From contig CM019069.1 of the NCBI GenBank assembly GCA_009667805.1, forward strand, positions 47,116,201-47,180,200: 64,000 bases of DNA. Reading direction: 5' to 3'. A program made the position numbers and the translations under genes. Source of the DNA: Leptobrachium leishanense. Taxonomy: Eukaryota; Chordata; Amphibia; Anura; Megophryidae. Below the pieces are notes generated by a model that saw only the letters and a list, made by a program, of their open reading frames with translations, did no database searches and had not been told where the DNA came from. Positions 13,209-23,699 of this stretch are shown here, one piece after another (positions within the stretch are counted from its first letter, which is position 1; each line of letters begins with the position of its first letter).

Positions 13209-13633
13209 GGCTAGGGTCAAACGAAAGCATTTTTACACGCAAACGTAAAAAAGTGCGTCCGAACGCATTGACATATTTTTTCACGGAATACGTGAAAACG
13301 GTCATACATGCGCATTTTTGTGCGTGATTTTTTACGGATCCAAACCAGGAAACTTTGGGTGTCTGGACGTTATGTTGGCCAGACACGAGCAGGGTCGGAC
13401 GTCTCCAAATCACACACACACACCGCTAGCGGGCGCAGCGCACTCTGTACGTCAGTACTAGCGGTTCTGCTTTCTCGAAAAAATGCGTTCATTTTCCACT
13501 TGCGTTGCGCAGCCGGACTTTCGTGCGACCGTACTTCGTATATTGGCCGTCATTGTCCGTCATTTGTTGCTACTGCGGCCGTGATTAAGTGCGCCAGAAC
13601 GCATGTTAAAAATGCGCTGGTCTGACCCCAGCC
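13209..13633 (+). mobile_element. Harbinger-type MITE, copy 3 (subfamily A)
   Basis: Starts GGCTAGGGTCAAACGA, ends TGGTCTGACCCCAGCC, and is flanked by TAA on both sides (13206-13208 and 13634-13636), the 3-bp TWA duplication of PIF/Harbinger elements. The interior matches copies 1 and 2. Its 105-codon open frame is not conserved between copies and is taken as chance. Confidence 0.9.
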
Positions 13634-13636
13634 TAA

Positions 13637-14238
13637 ATTGATATGTATAGAAATTATAACAATGTTTGTCGTAGCATTACACAAGATGTACCGTACAGGG
13701 CCAAATGCAGCGTAAACATAGGGACAAATGTCAAATTACGTGTATAACCACTCAATAAATCAATATGGATATGACCCTTTTAAGTTACAGAACATGTTTA
13801 ATAATTCCCCCCATCGCACAAGCTCAGGTGTGGAATTTTCCACTTGCGGCTTTGTGTCTGAGCTCAGAAGGTTTTCACATTTTGGAGCATTTTCGGTTTT
13901 TCTGGTAAGGAATACTCGACCAGTACAGACAAAGCTCTACACTTCAGAGAGATTTCAGAGTTACACGCCTATAGCGCCACTTTAACGGAAAGACACAATG
14001 GTCTATGCAGCTCTGTGAAATCGGTGAAACCCTCCATTAAGCCATACAGGTTTTAGAAAAGCAAAAGGTATACAATATTTGTCATGTATTTACAAGCTTT
14101 GCTTATTAACAGTGCTAGCCTGAAACTAACGTTCTCAATCGCCTTCAATGAAAGAGGGTGAGCGTCTCTATACATTAAAGATGCATGGCGATGCACACCT
14201 AAATAATCATTTTCCCTTGCAGCACATGCATTTATTTA
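13637..14238. other. No gene seen
   Basis: No supported feature. Its short frames do not resemble a known family. Confidence 0.5.
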
Positions 14239-14300
14239 TTTATTTATAAAAAGTATTTTACCAGGAAGGATACATTGAGATTTCATTTACAGACATTGAA
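14239..14300 (-). mobile_element. LINE/SINE 3' tail fragment
   Basis: Carries tattttaccaggaaggatac followed by attgagatttc, preceded on the plus strand by ttatttattta. This is the reverse complement of the tail shared by the SINE at 10694 and the LINE fragments at 17157 and 34366. Confidence 0.65.
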
Positions 14301-15720
14301 CTGTAGCCTTAACTGTAAGTGTCCTAATAAAAGAGAGCTTATATTACAGGTTACCATGGCAACACTAGGATTACATTGTGCATCCTGTTTTGGAAACATA
14401 TTTAAACATGATATTCAGGTCATTTTCTTTTTTTAATGAAGAGGGACAACGTGGAAGACAAAACCAGAGTAAATTACCACTCTGTATTAAGGTCCCCCAC
14501 CATCACCACATAATAGAGACTTATACTGCCACCAAAACAGAATCTTCAAATGTAGCCTTTCTCTGGTGCAAGGCTCATCTAATACAGGTCGCCACAGAAT
14601 CCTTTGTTTACTACTGGCTCCTAAAATTCTACACACATTTATTTATGGAACTTCTGACACTGTGCCGGTCAAGGTTTGTTTTTGGGGTTTTTTTAAATGT
14701 AAAAATTAAAGGGTTTCCCTCTGAATGTCTATAAAAAAAGCGCCAAGATGCTTATTCTGCTTGCACTGGGAAGTGGCTGTATCTCTCAGCCAATTCCTTC
14801 TCTTTTCCTGTTTTGAGTTTTATGCGTAATCAATAAACCTCTACCCAGCAAATATTTATATGGTTTTAAGTTTAGAAATCATGAAGGCTTTCATTAGTCA
14901 AGAAAAAAAAAATTCCACTAGCTTAATGTAGTCTCTGAAGAGTTGGCAAATCCCCCCCCCCCCACCGTACCTTTACCAAAATAGAAGGACTGGTCCAGGG
15001 GCCATGACGGGATTTCAGTGGCAAGAGGAGAAACTGTTTATTTGAAAAATTGCAGAATTTAAGATTACATTAACTGCTATGGGAGTAACCCCTGGATTTC
15101 CCATTTGGTTGTCAGAAAGCACAGGCATATAGACATATACGTTAAGCTAAGAATAGGATGCAATCAAACAGTTTCATACCACAATCTATATCAAGGAAAT
15201 TGGCTGTTGTGGTGCTAGGAACATCCCTTTAAAGTCACAGTTTTGTGTCTCTCTTGCTCCTGTTTTGACACCTGTCTCTTATGCTCAACATGAAGCTAGA
15301 CAACTCCAGGAATGCTTATAAAAGAAGGGGGGGGGGAAAGGACACCCTCTGAGTGCAGGCAGGTGGTGATCTTCATCCAGCAGTTGGTGAAGGGTTATAT
15401 GGTGTATGGTGGTTTATTTAAGGAATATACTTCCTGGTAGGTCAATATGTTACAAAGTTCACATATACAGAGAGGAAGCCTTACAGTACCTAAAATCAGC
15501 CAACAGGACTAATGTATGTACAGAGCGGAGGTGTGAAGGGAAAGCCAGGAAGCACGTGTACATTTCTTGTAAGCAGAACAACACGTAAATTCCCATCCAT
15601 TTCATGATGTGCCAGTGAGGCTACGGTCACATGGAGAGAAAAGAAAAAAAAAAAATCACAGAACACTTATATTGTATAAACTCTTTTGTAATGTAACAAC
15701 TGATACAAAACACTTCAAGA
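14301..15720. other. No gene seen
   Basis: AT-rich sequence with simple C and G runs (14947-14960, 15327-15336) and no supported gene. Confidence 0.5.
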
Positions 15721-15728
15721 CCAGGTAG

Positions 15729-16374
15729 CAGGGCTTGACAAATTTGCTTTGAATCTAGGAGCCAGCTACAAAAGTTAGGAGCCAACGTTTCGGCGAGGAT
15801 TTGCCTTTATCAATCTATACCTTGATAAAGGCGAATCCTCGCCGAAAAGTAAGGACACGTTGCCTCTGCATCTGGGAGTTGGTTTGTAACGGACCCAAAT
15901 TATGATTTTAGCGGCTTCTATTTATTTATCACTTTGTTACCGGGTCCTTTTTGCTGTTAGGTATTCTTTGTGCATGTGCTCTGTTAGCGACGTTTTTGAG
16001 CCTAGAAGCGTAGAGCGTTGCTTCTAATATCAGTTTGGCCACTCTGATATATTTTATTATATTATTTGTGTTGCTAACATCTGTTCATTGTGACGTTGTG
16101 ATATTGTTTTATTTGTTTACTTATTTACTTTGTGTCTGCAGTGGGTAAATAGGGTGTCCAATGACAACAGAGCAGACACACACACAACAGACCTCATATA
16201 TAAATACATACACCAGGGCTGGATATATTTACATTAAAATGTAGGAGACAGGAAGAAAACATTGAAGCCAACTAGATGTTTTTAGATTGGTGTAAAATAA
16301 ACTGGAAATTTAGGAGCCAGGAGTAAAATTCTAGGAGCCGGTGGTTACCAGGCTCCTGGCTTTATCAAGCCCTG
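15729..16374. mobile_element. hAT-like non-autonomous element
   Basis: Begins CAGGGCTTGACAAATTTGC and ends GGCTTTATCAAGCCCTG, inverted termini of hAT type. The motif ctaggagcc recurs just inside both ends. The flanking 8-mers (ccaggtag and aggtaatg) match only partly. A short palindrome (15788-15847) interrupts the left part. No transposase frame is seen. Confidence 0.55.
15788..15847. repeat. 60-bp palindrome
   Basis: tttcggcgaggatttgcctt is mirrored by aaggcgaatcctcgccgaaa around a short loop. The cggcgagg/cctcgccg arms can form a stable hairpin. Confidence 0.8.
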
Positions 16375-16704
16375 AGGTAATGCATATTTTGCACACAGTG
16401 TGTTTTTAAATGTAAGAAACATAATATTTTTAGGCGTCTTAAACAAATCCGTACAAAACAAAATGTTACAAAGAGAAATTTAGGAGCTTGAAGTAAAATA
16501 CCAGGAGCCTGTGAATTCCTAGACTTTTCAAACCGAAGACAAATTGTAATACGGGATATGCATTTTGTAAATGAAAAATTGGAAAGCAAGAAGTGGCTTC
16601 CACGAATACATTTACATGACCCACCATTGTGACATGTTAAAAGAGCTAAACTGGCATTCGATGGAATCTAGATGCACTCTTCACCTTTCCAACCTGGTGT
16701 TTAA

Positions 16705-17140
16705 GGCTAGGGTCAGATGAGCGCATTTTGTACGGACTGTGCGTCCGTGCAGTACGGACGTACTTACTGACTGACTGACAAGGTAGTGGCCACACAGTCC
16801 GGTTTTTTTTGACTGATGTAGCAGGGAAAATAAATTAAAATGAAAAAACATTCTGTCCGTCAAAAATGCTGGACGTATAAATGCAGTCCATCTGACCTCG
16901 TTTCATCACTCACACACAAAGCTACACGGACGTTGCAGACGTGGCGCACTCCGCACGTCCGTTCTAGCAGTATTACGTTCTTGCCTAACCTGCGTCCGTT
17001 TGCCGTGTCCGCCATGCATCCGCACTTCTGTGCGGACGTACTTCGTGTGTGGGGCTCCATTGGTCAGAATGCTATGCTGCCACGGACGTACAAATGTGCG
17101 GCAACACGGACGTGATAACTGCACTCGTCTGACCCCAGCC
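16705..17140 (+). mobile_element. Harbinger-type MITE, copy 4 (subfamily B)
   Basis: Starts GGCTAGGGTCAGATGA, ends TCGTCTGACCCCAGCC, with TAA on both sides (16702-16704, 17141-17143). The interior differs from subfamily A: it carries ttgcctaacctgcgtccg and a tacggacgta-rich left part shared with copies 7, 8 and 11. Confidence 0.9.
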
Positions 17141-17156
17141 TAAGAGGTTTTCTGGG

Positions 17157-17610
17157 AAGCTACCACCCTACCTGAATAGACTGCTTCCCCCAGCAGTTCC
17201 CTCATCCTATAACCTCCGATCCCAGACCAGCACCTTACTTGCAATACCACAATAAAAAAAGAAAGTGTCTTGATCCTCATTTTCCTACAGAGCACCGCAA
17301 TTATGGAATAACCTCCCAGACGCCATCAAATCTTCCCCCAGTCTAAAGCCCCTTAAGAGATTAATATACCTCAATACAGAATGCACCTGTAAACATGTGA
17401 CATAGTGAATATACTGTATTCCTTACATATTTATTTTTTGTGTTAATCCGTATACTTGTGTTTTGTTTTTAATATATTGAATTTAAGTACTTTGTATTTC
17501 TGTACCTACTGTAAAAATGCAATGTTCTTGAACCCAGGACATACTTGAAAACAAGAGAAATATCAATGTATCCTTCCTCATAAAATACTTTATAAATAAA
17601 TACATTTAAG
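17157..17610 (+). mobile_element. LINE 3' fragment (RT C-terminus and tail)
   Basis: About 17290-17402 encodes PQLWNNLPDAIKSSPSLKPL and continues to a TAG, matching the C-terminal end of CR1/L2/Rex-type LINE proteins (x-LWNxLPxxI motif). The 3' UTR contains ttgaacccaggacatacttg and caatgtatccttcctcata, then tttataaataaatac. This tail is shared with the SINE at 10694. The fragment is 5' truncated. The clade is uncertain. Confidence 0.8.
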
Positions 17611-19132
17611 GCACCCAAAATACCAGAAATATGCCAGGAGAGCATCAAACATTTATAACTAAACGGTTACTATCTTATCCAAGTGGTCAGGCTGCTCTGT
17701 GCCCCCTGCTCCCTGTCGCATCTCCCTGGCGAGTCTCAGAGGGTTGACTCAGACCTCCGCGTGTAGGAGCTTAGTCCCGCTCAATCTGAGCAATGATCTC
17801 AGGTTCCGGGTTGTTTAGAACCTTTGGGAAATAGGTCTCAATAATGGTGCTTACTGCATTCCAGATTTCATTAGATTGCCTTGAGCATCCAGCCTCCCTG
17901 CAATAATGTGCCATGCTGTTGGCATGCAGGCATCCCCTGCTCTGCTGTTGATGACACTACATTATGCCAAGGAGTGCTACAGAATAAAGATTTAAAAAAT
18001 CTGAATTGGCTTCCTTGCTAGTGCACCCAAATCACATGGAAGACACTGACCGTGGCACATCTGTTGAGGCAAACATATCCAGAATGCAGCTATTCCATTA
18101 TAAAATATTTTTAAAAACTGCAAATCATGTATTACATTGAGAAACTGCCATCCCTTACCTGCGGAGCATAAAAAATTAAAAATGTATTCGTGGATTGTAC
18201 CAGTTGAAAACGCCAACTCTTTGGACAATCTATACTATTTATGCGTGTAAACCTGAGACTTCCAGGATGTGACTTTTCAGGTATTTCCATTAGCAAAAAA
18301 AATCATTAAGTACCATTACTTTTTGTTGTTAATGCCTTATTTATTGAAAGTAGCCATATCACTTTTTTTTTTTTAGTAGTGTGTTTGTATATGTTTTATA
18401 CACACACACAAACACACACGATCATATTAAAGACAATTAATAGGCTATTATAATCTGGCAGAACTAAATGAACATTAATAGGTTAACGTGGGTTTGAATC
18501 TTCTAATTTCTAACGCTGCATAAGTAATAGAGTCGCACTTGCTTTATCACACATGGGCGATTTCCAAAATAGAAAAGTTTGCTTTAAATAGTATTTTTTT
18601 CTCCATGGAAAAGTTGCAGCACATGCACACAATATATATATATATATCCACACAGACACATTATTACAAGTGGTTCGTACAGATTACAGGTTATAAGAAG
18701 GCATGAGAGGATAACCATTACACGAGGAAATAGGTAGAGAAACCAAATAATATTCCAAATAACTAAAATTGACTTGTTTTACATGACTAGAACCAATGAC
18801 TTTCAATGGGTCAAGCACAGGCACAGAAATCAAAGCCACAGATGAAAAGCAAATTAGAAAGGCATGGTATGCACACGCATTTTGTACATTGATGGAGGGT
18901 GGAAAGGGAATGAAAACGGAAATACTTTTAAAGGGCTATACACATTACAATGACAGGAGATGTATTACACCCAGCTATAACTTCCTAGTTACTGCAACAT
19001 GTGACATTTAATGTGATTTTAATTAAAAGCTGGCTGTTCAGTGCCATCATTATCACTGTGCATCGAGCAACTCCAGCTCCCTCTCAAAGCCCCCAAAATG
19101 CCAAAAAAACAAGACAGATTTTCAAGGCAGCT
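17611..19132. other. No gene; simple repeats only
   Basis: No supported coding region. Contains an AC/CA microsatellite near 18402-18420 and an AT run near 18633-18648. Confidence 0.5.
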
Positions 19133-19135
19133 TAA

Positions 19136-19575
19136 GGCTGGGGTCAGACGAACGCAGTGCAGAACGCGTGTGCAGCCGCACTTTATTAGGGCCGTAGTAG
19201 CAGCAAATGACGTCCAATGACGGCCAATATACGAAGTACGGCTGCACGAAAGTTCGGCCGCGCAACGCAAGCGGCAAACGAATGCATTTTTTTGAGAACG
19301 TCGAACCGCTAGTACTGACGTACAGAGTGTGCTGCGTCGGCATAGCGGCGTGTGTGATTAGGAGACGTCAGACGCTGCTCATGTCCGGCCAACATAACGT
19401 CCAAATTGATTTGGTTACTCAGATTTCTCGTTTTATTGAAAATCCGTAAAAAATCACGCATGAAAATGCGCATCGTATGACCGCTTTCGCGTCTTCCGTG
19501 AAAAAATACGTCAATGCGGTCGGACGCACTTTTTTTTACGGACGATGCGAAAAATGCGTTCCTCTGACCCTAGCC
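19136..19575 (-). mobile_element. Harbinger-type MITE, copy 5 (subfamily A)
   Basis: Starts GGCTGGGGTCAGACGA, ends TCCTCTGACCCTAGCC, flanked by TAA on both sides (19133-19135, 19576-19578). The interior is the reverse complement of copies 1-3. Confidence 0.9.
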
Positions 19576-20160
19576 TAAATGAATGTGACACAGAAACAGA
19601 AGGACTACTTCTTTATCCTAATGTCGTCAAACTTTCTTTCAAATACTCACTGTAACTCACTGTTTGACATGCAAAAATCAAATAAACCATATATTGGGGG
19701 ACTCACTGTAACCATTTACAGTAATTACTAAAAGTACTTCTTACAGGGAGTCTGAAAATTGTGAGGAGATTTCAAAAGGTTTTTAAAATAAATTTAAAAA
19801 AAATCACTTGTTTTAGGAGACCTAGACTCTTCTTTGGAATCCATATTCAGCTACAAGCTTTTATAAAGCACTAATAGGTTCCGTAGAGCTGTGCAATGGG
19901 TACTGGCCATTGTACGTTGCAATATCATGGCAGTTCACCTATTCAGAAAGTTGGCAATGCGACAAATACTGGCGAATTGACAGCGAAATACGGTGCAATT
20001 CATCGATCGTCGGCAATGAAATGGTCCCAAAGAGAAGTAATTATTAATCTGTTCATAGACACCAAACTGCACCGAAGTGTTAGTGAATTGCCCTGATTTT
20101 CAGTGATTCAGTTCTACAGGTTTTAACGGGCGAATCCCATAAGGCGCAATGTAAAACAAT

Positions 20161-21268
20161 AAGGGCTGAAACAACTAATCGATGATTAAAATAGTTGTCA
20201 ACTATTTCCATTATCGATTAATCGGTGTTGATTAATTGTCCTGTGTACAGCACACACGGTTTAGAGTCAGATGGAGTTAAAAGTAAAGAACCTCAGCTTC
20301 AGAGCTGATTGGAGAAGACGCGCCGCTGCTTTATTGGGTATGATTTAGTTCTAGCGACACAACCAGTTTGTTTTTATTCCGTTTACAACAGTAGCAGTAC
20401 TAGAACACAAACAATAGGATACTGCCACTGGGTGTAGGAGCTGTATGCCTGTGTTTAATACTTACTTGAAGCTGGAGTCCTGTGCCACCACCCCATACTC
20501 CCTGGTCGGGGAACTGCCATTCCCTCCCTTTGGTCTGGTTCCTTTCCCCAAACTCACTCCCACACTCAGATCCGACCTTTTGTCCATACACACTCCCTTT
20601 CACCCTCGGGTCAAGTCACTTGAGCAAAGTCTCTCCCTTCCACCTCCAGTCCCTCCTCCCACTCTGTTCACAAAATTATTTAAAAAGGGACACTCTACGC
20701 ACCCTGACTACTTTAGCTTATTAACCCCGATTTCAAGCTGACATCATCATCTATGACCAAGTGCTTGTAGCTGCGTTCATTTGAGAAAGCAAACATGGGC
20801 TTAATACAGGAGGGGTGGGGTCGCGCCTATTCCCTGATGGGGCGGCTGCAACCACCAAATGTACCCAGCCCAGCAACATGTATAAAACATAACAAGGAGA
20901 AAAATGTCATCTGCGCTTATTCCTATTATACCGTGTGAAACAAAACACAATTAGAGTCTTTGGTTTCAATTAATGGCCATTAAAAAGACATGGGCTTAAG
21001 CTGCGCATGCAGCATCCTCCCATCCCTCTGACCAAGCAATCGCATACCTTGTGTGAAAAGTACACAAGATACACAATTTGCGTATGTATGTATGTATGAA
21101 AGTTACGTACACTACGCAAATTTCTTATGGAAAAAAGGGGGAGGGGTTGTGGTTCCTTTTTTTACATAAAATTCCTTTATTTATTTTTTATCCGATGAAT
21201 CGATTAATCGAAATAATAAAAATCGGCCAACTAATCGATTATGAGAATAATCGTTAGTTGCAGCCCTA
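20161..21268 (+). mobile_element. Non-autonomous hAT element, copy B, 8-bp TSD
   Basis: AAAACAAT occurs at 20153-20160 and 21269-21276, an 8-bp duplication. The termini are AAGGGCTGAAACAACTAATC and the inverted TAATCGTTAGTTGCAGCCCT. The interior matches copy A, including gctgattggagaagacgcg and ccaaactcactcccacactc. The extra length is largely explained by the 183-bp insertion at 20805-20987 plus a duplicated 12 bp. Confidence 0.9.
20805..20987 (+). mobile_element. Unclassified short insertion, copy 2, with 12-bp TSD
   Basis: ACATGGGCTTAA is present at 20793-20804 and 20988-20999. In hAT copy A the same site is uninterrupted (acatgggcttaatctgcac), which serves as an empty-site control. The insert starts tacaggaggggtggggtcg like the copy at 2723. 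It contains the gagaaaaatgtcatctgcg arm once, followed by about 60 bp absent from copy 1. Confidence 0.82.
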
Positions 21269-21972
21269 AAAACAATATTAACTTTTTTTATTCAACCGTT
21301 TATTCTTTTCATTTTCACAATAATGCCATTTTATTTCTTTTTTTTGGAACATCTTTTTGCATTATTTTTTTTCCAGACGTAATTTTTGATTCCCAGTTCA
21401 TATTTTATTCTGTAACAGATTTTTCTTTTATTATTTTGTAAAGGAACTTTTTTAGATTATTTACACATATTTTCATGCATTTTTATTGGTTGAAATACAT
21501 TTTAGAATAGCAGAGTTCAATTTTTTTTTTCTTCTTCTGCAGTTCGTCAGTCTTCGGTGACCCGGTGGTGAATAGTGAATTCACTGCAGGGTCAGCGAAA
21601 TGTCTTCGCAAAAGTGAACCGAAGTGCGCTGAAAGTTTGGTACTTTCTGAATAACCCGTATAATAATTTAGAAAAGCAGCACAGCAGGGGAACTTAGGGA
21701 AGTCATTTCATTTAGAATGAGGCTGTGTAGAATTATTTTAAAATCCCACTTTTATATCACGAATAATTAAAAGACACCACTGGAGGGGAGAGGCATCCAG
21801 AGGGGTCAATAGCCAACCTCTTTTTCTTCCATTCCACAAGTGATTTTTAAAAGATACCTTATTTCACACGCCACTGTTTCCCTTACGCTCCTCAACTGCT
21901 GCATGAAAACATAGCCGCTATTGCTCGGTCGTTCAGCATGTGCCGACTTGTGAACAGGCAGCAAACCAAATG

Positions 21973-22055
21973 CAATTTATTTATTTATCGATTAAGTATT
22001 TTACCAGGAAGGATACATTGAGATTTCTCTCGTTTTCAAGTATGTCCTGGGTTGA
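21973..22055 (-). mobile_element. LINE/SINE 3' tail fragment
   Basis: Contains attttaccaggaaggatac, attgagatttctctcg and tttcaagtatgtcctgggtt, the reverse complement of the shared tail described for 10694 and 17157. Confidence 0.7.
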
Positions 22056-22968
22056 GAGGCTTTGGACGATCAGCTTTGGTTTAGTCATTGAAATTTTGGA
22101 AAGCTTCCAGCAGGAATGGATAGACAGCCTTCGAGACAAATGGAAGGCTGTCACAGCCCACAAGATGGGGGGGGGGGGCACATCAGCAGATCATTGCCAG
22201 AGAGTTACATAAATGTGGCCGTGAATGCCAAGTACCTTTATTTTTAGCAGTCTCATCTCATTTTGCGGTAAGGTTATGCTGCTTGCAATGTAATTCTGTA
22301 CACACATTTTTAATAGGACACGACACAAGAAATATATCTACATACACAAACAAATAAAAGCGATGAGGGGGTGGAAAATCAGAACATCAGGATTTATGGG
22401 AATCAACTCAATTGATCAGTTTAAAGATCTTTAACTTAAGAGCATAAAATGACCTTTAAAGCTTATTTTATTGATCAAAAAAGGCCATATGGCATGGACT
22501 GATTGGTCTGTACATTGACAGCATGTGATCTCTGGCCAAAAATGTAATAAAACTATGACTGCACACAATGTAAAGGATCTGATCTACGCACACAAAGTGA
22601 GTTTCCACACACACAGGGACAACCTGCCAGTGTGCTGAACATAGAAAGCCTGTTTACCATTGCCATCATAATAGCAAGAAAATATAAAACCCTGTAATAA
22701 CATAAGAGAAATGGGAATGAACACTGGTTTTATTCTCACAGTCCCTCCGTCCTTTAGCTCTGGATCAACAACTGGTGTGGGTTAATGGGCACAGGACGGG
22801 GAAAAAAAATTAACAAATTGAGGCCCTCTATAGTCAATAAAAAGGCACCTGCATAGAAACCGGATCATGTTGATTAATTAAAAATGTGGCATTTTATTAT
22901 CACTGTACATTTAACCATCATTATACAATTTCAAGTATTTATACCTAAACACCAAAGAGGCAACAATT
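22056..22968. other. No gene seen
   Basis: No supported gene or element boundary. A run of nine G occurs near 22168-22177. Confidence 0.5.
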
Positions 22969-23052
22969 ATGCAAATCATCCAACAAGAACTCCCTGAACC
23001 CCAGGAGCTGTTCAACAAACACAAAGATAAACAAGTCCTGGAACCAAACGCC

Positions 23053-23641
23053 GACGGGACCGGCAGCCCCGGCCAGGAGAACCGACGGGACAGGCAACCC
23101 CGGCCAGGAGAACCGACGGGACAGGCAGCCCCGGCCAGGAGAACCGACGGGACAGGCAGCCCCGGCCAGGAGAACCGACGGGACAGGCAGCCCCGGCCAG
23201 GAGAACCGACGGGACAGGCAGCCCCGGCCAGGAGAACCGACGGGACAGGCAGCCCCGGCCAGGAGAACCGACGGGACAGGCAGCCCCGGCCAGGAGAACC
23301 GACGGAACAGGCAGCCCCGGCCAGGAGAACCGACGGGACAGGCAGCCCCGGCCAGGAGAACCGAAGGGACAGGCAGCCCCGGCCAGGAGAACCGACGGGA
23401 CAGGCAGCCCCGGCCAGGAGAACCGACGGGACAGGCAGCCCCGGCCAAGAGAACCGACGGGACAGGCAGCCCCGGCCAGGAGAACCGACGGGACAGGCAG
23501 CCCCGGCCAGGAGAACCGACGGGACAGGCAGCCCCGGCCAGGAGAACCGACGGGACAGGCAGCCCCGGCCAGGAGAACCGACGGGACAGGCAGCCCCGGC
23601 CAGGAGAACCGACGGGACAGACAGCCGCCCAGCAAGAAGAA
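23053..23641 (+). repeat. 31-bp GC-rich minisatellite, about 19 units
   Basis: The unit gacgggacaggcagccccgg plus ccaggagaacc (31 bp) repeats in perfect register from 23053 to 23610, 18 units with few substitutions. A diverged nineteenth unit follows. Because 31 is not a multiple of three and the unit lacks stops, long open frames arise on both strands by chance. The GC content is far above the flanks. Confidence 0.95.
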
Positions 23642-23699
23642 CAAACGGGGCAGGCAGTCTTCCACATCTTCAATGTTGATCATATTTTATAACTAAATA

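Larger units (their letters stand above)
19939..21652. mobile_element. MITE interrupted by a hAT element
   Basis: The left end ctattcagaaagt near 19939 and the right end actttctgaataaccc near 21640 form an imperfect inverted pair, and both subterminal zones carry similar aattcac and gcgaa words. The hAT element 20161-21268 lies inside. Termini beginning GGTTATTCA also occur on the 49865 MITE. The boundaries are less certain than those of the nested elements. Confidence 0.45.

Noticed and set aside
13308..13625. Conserved small protein in the Harbinger MITEs
   Set aside because: The open frame is not kept in the other copies and lies wholly within a non-autonomous element, so it is taken as chance.
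22945..23683. Three open frames of more than 220 codons, both strands
   Set aside because: All come from the 31-bp minisatellite, whose unit has no stop in several frames.
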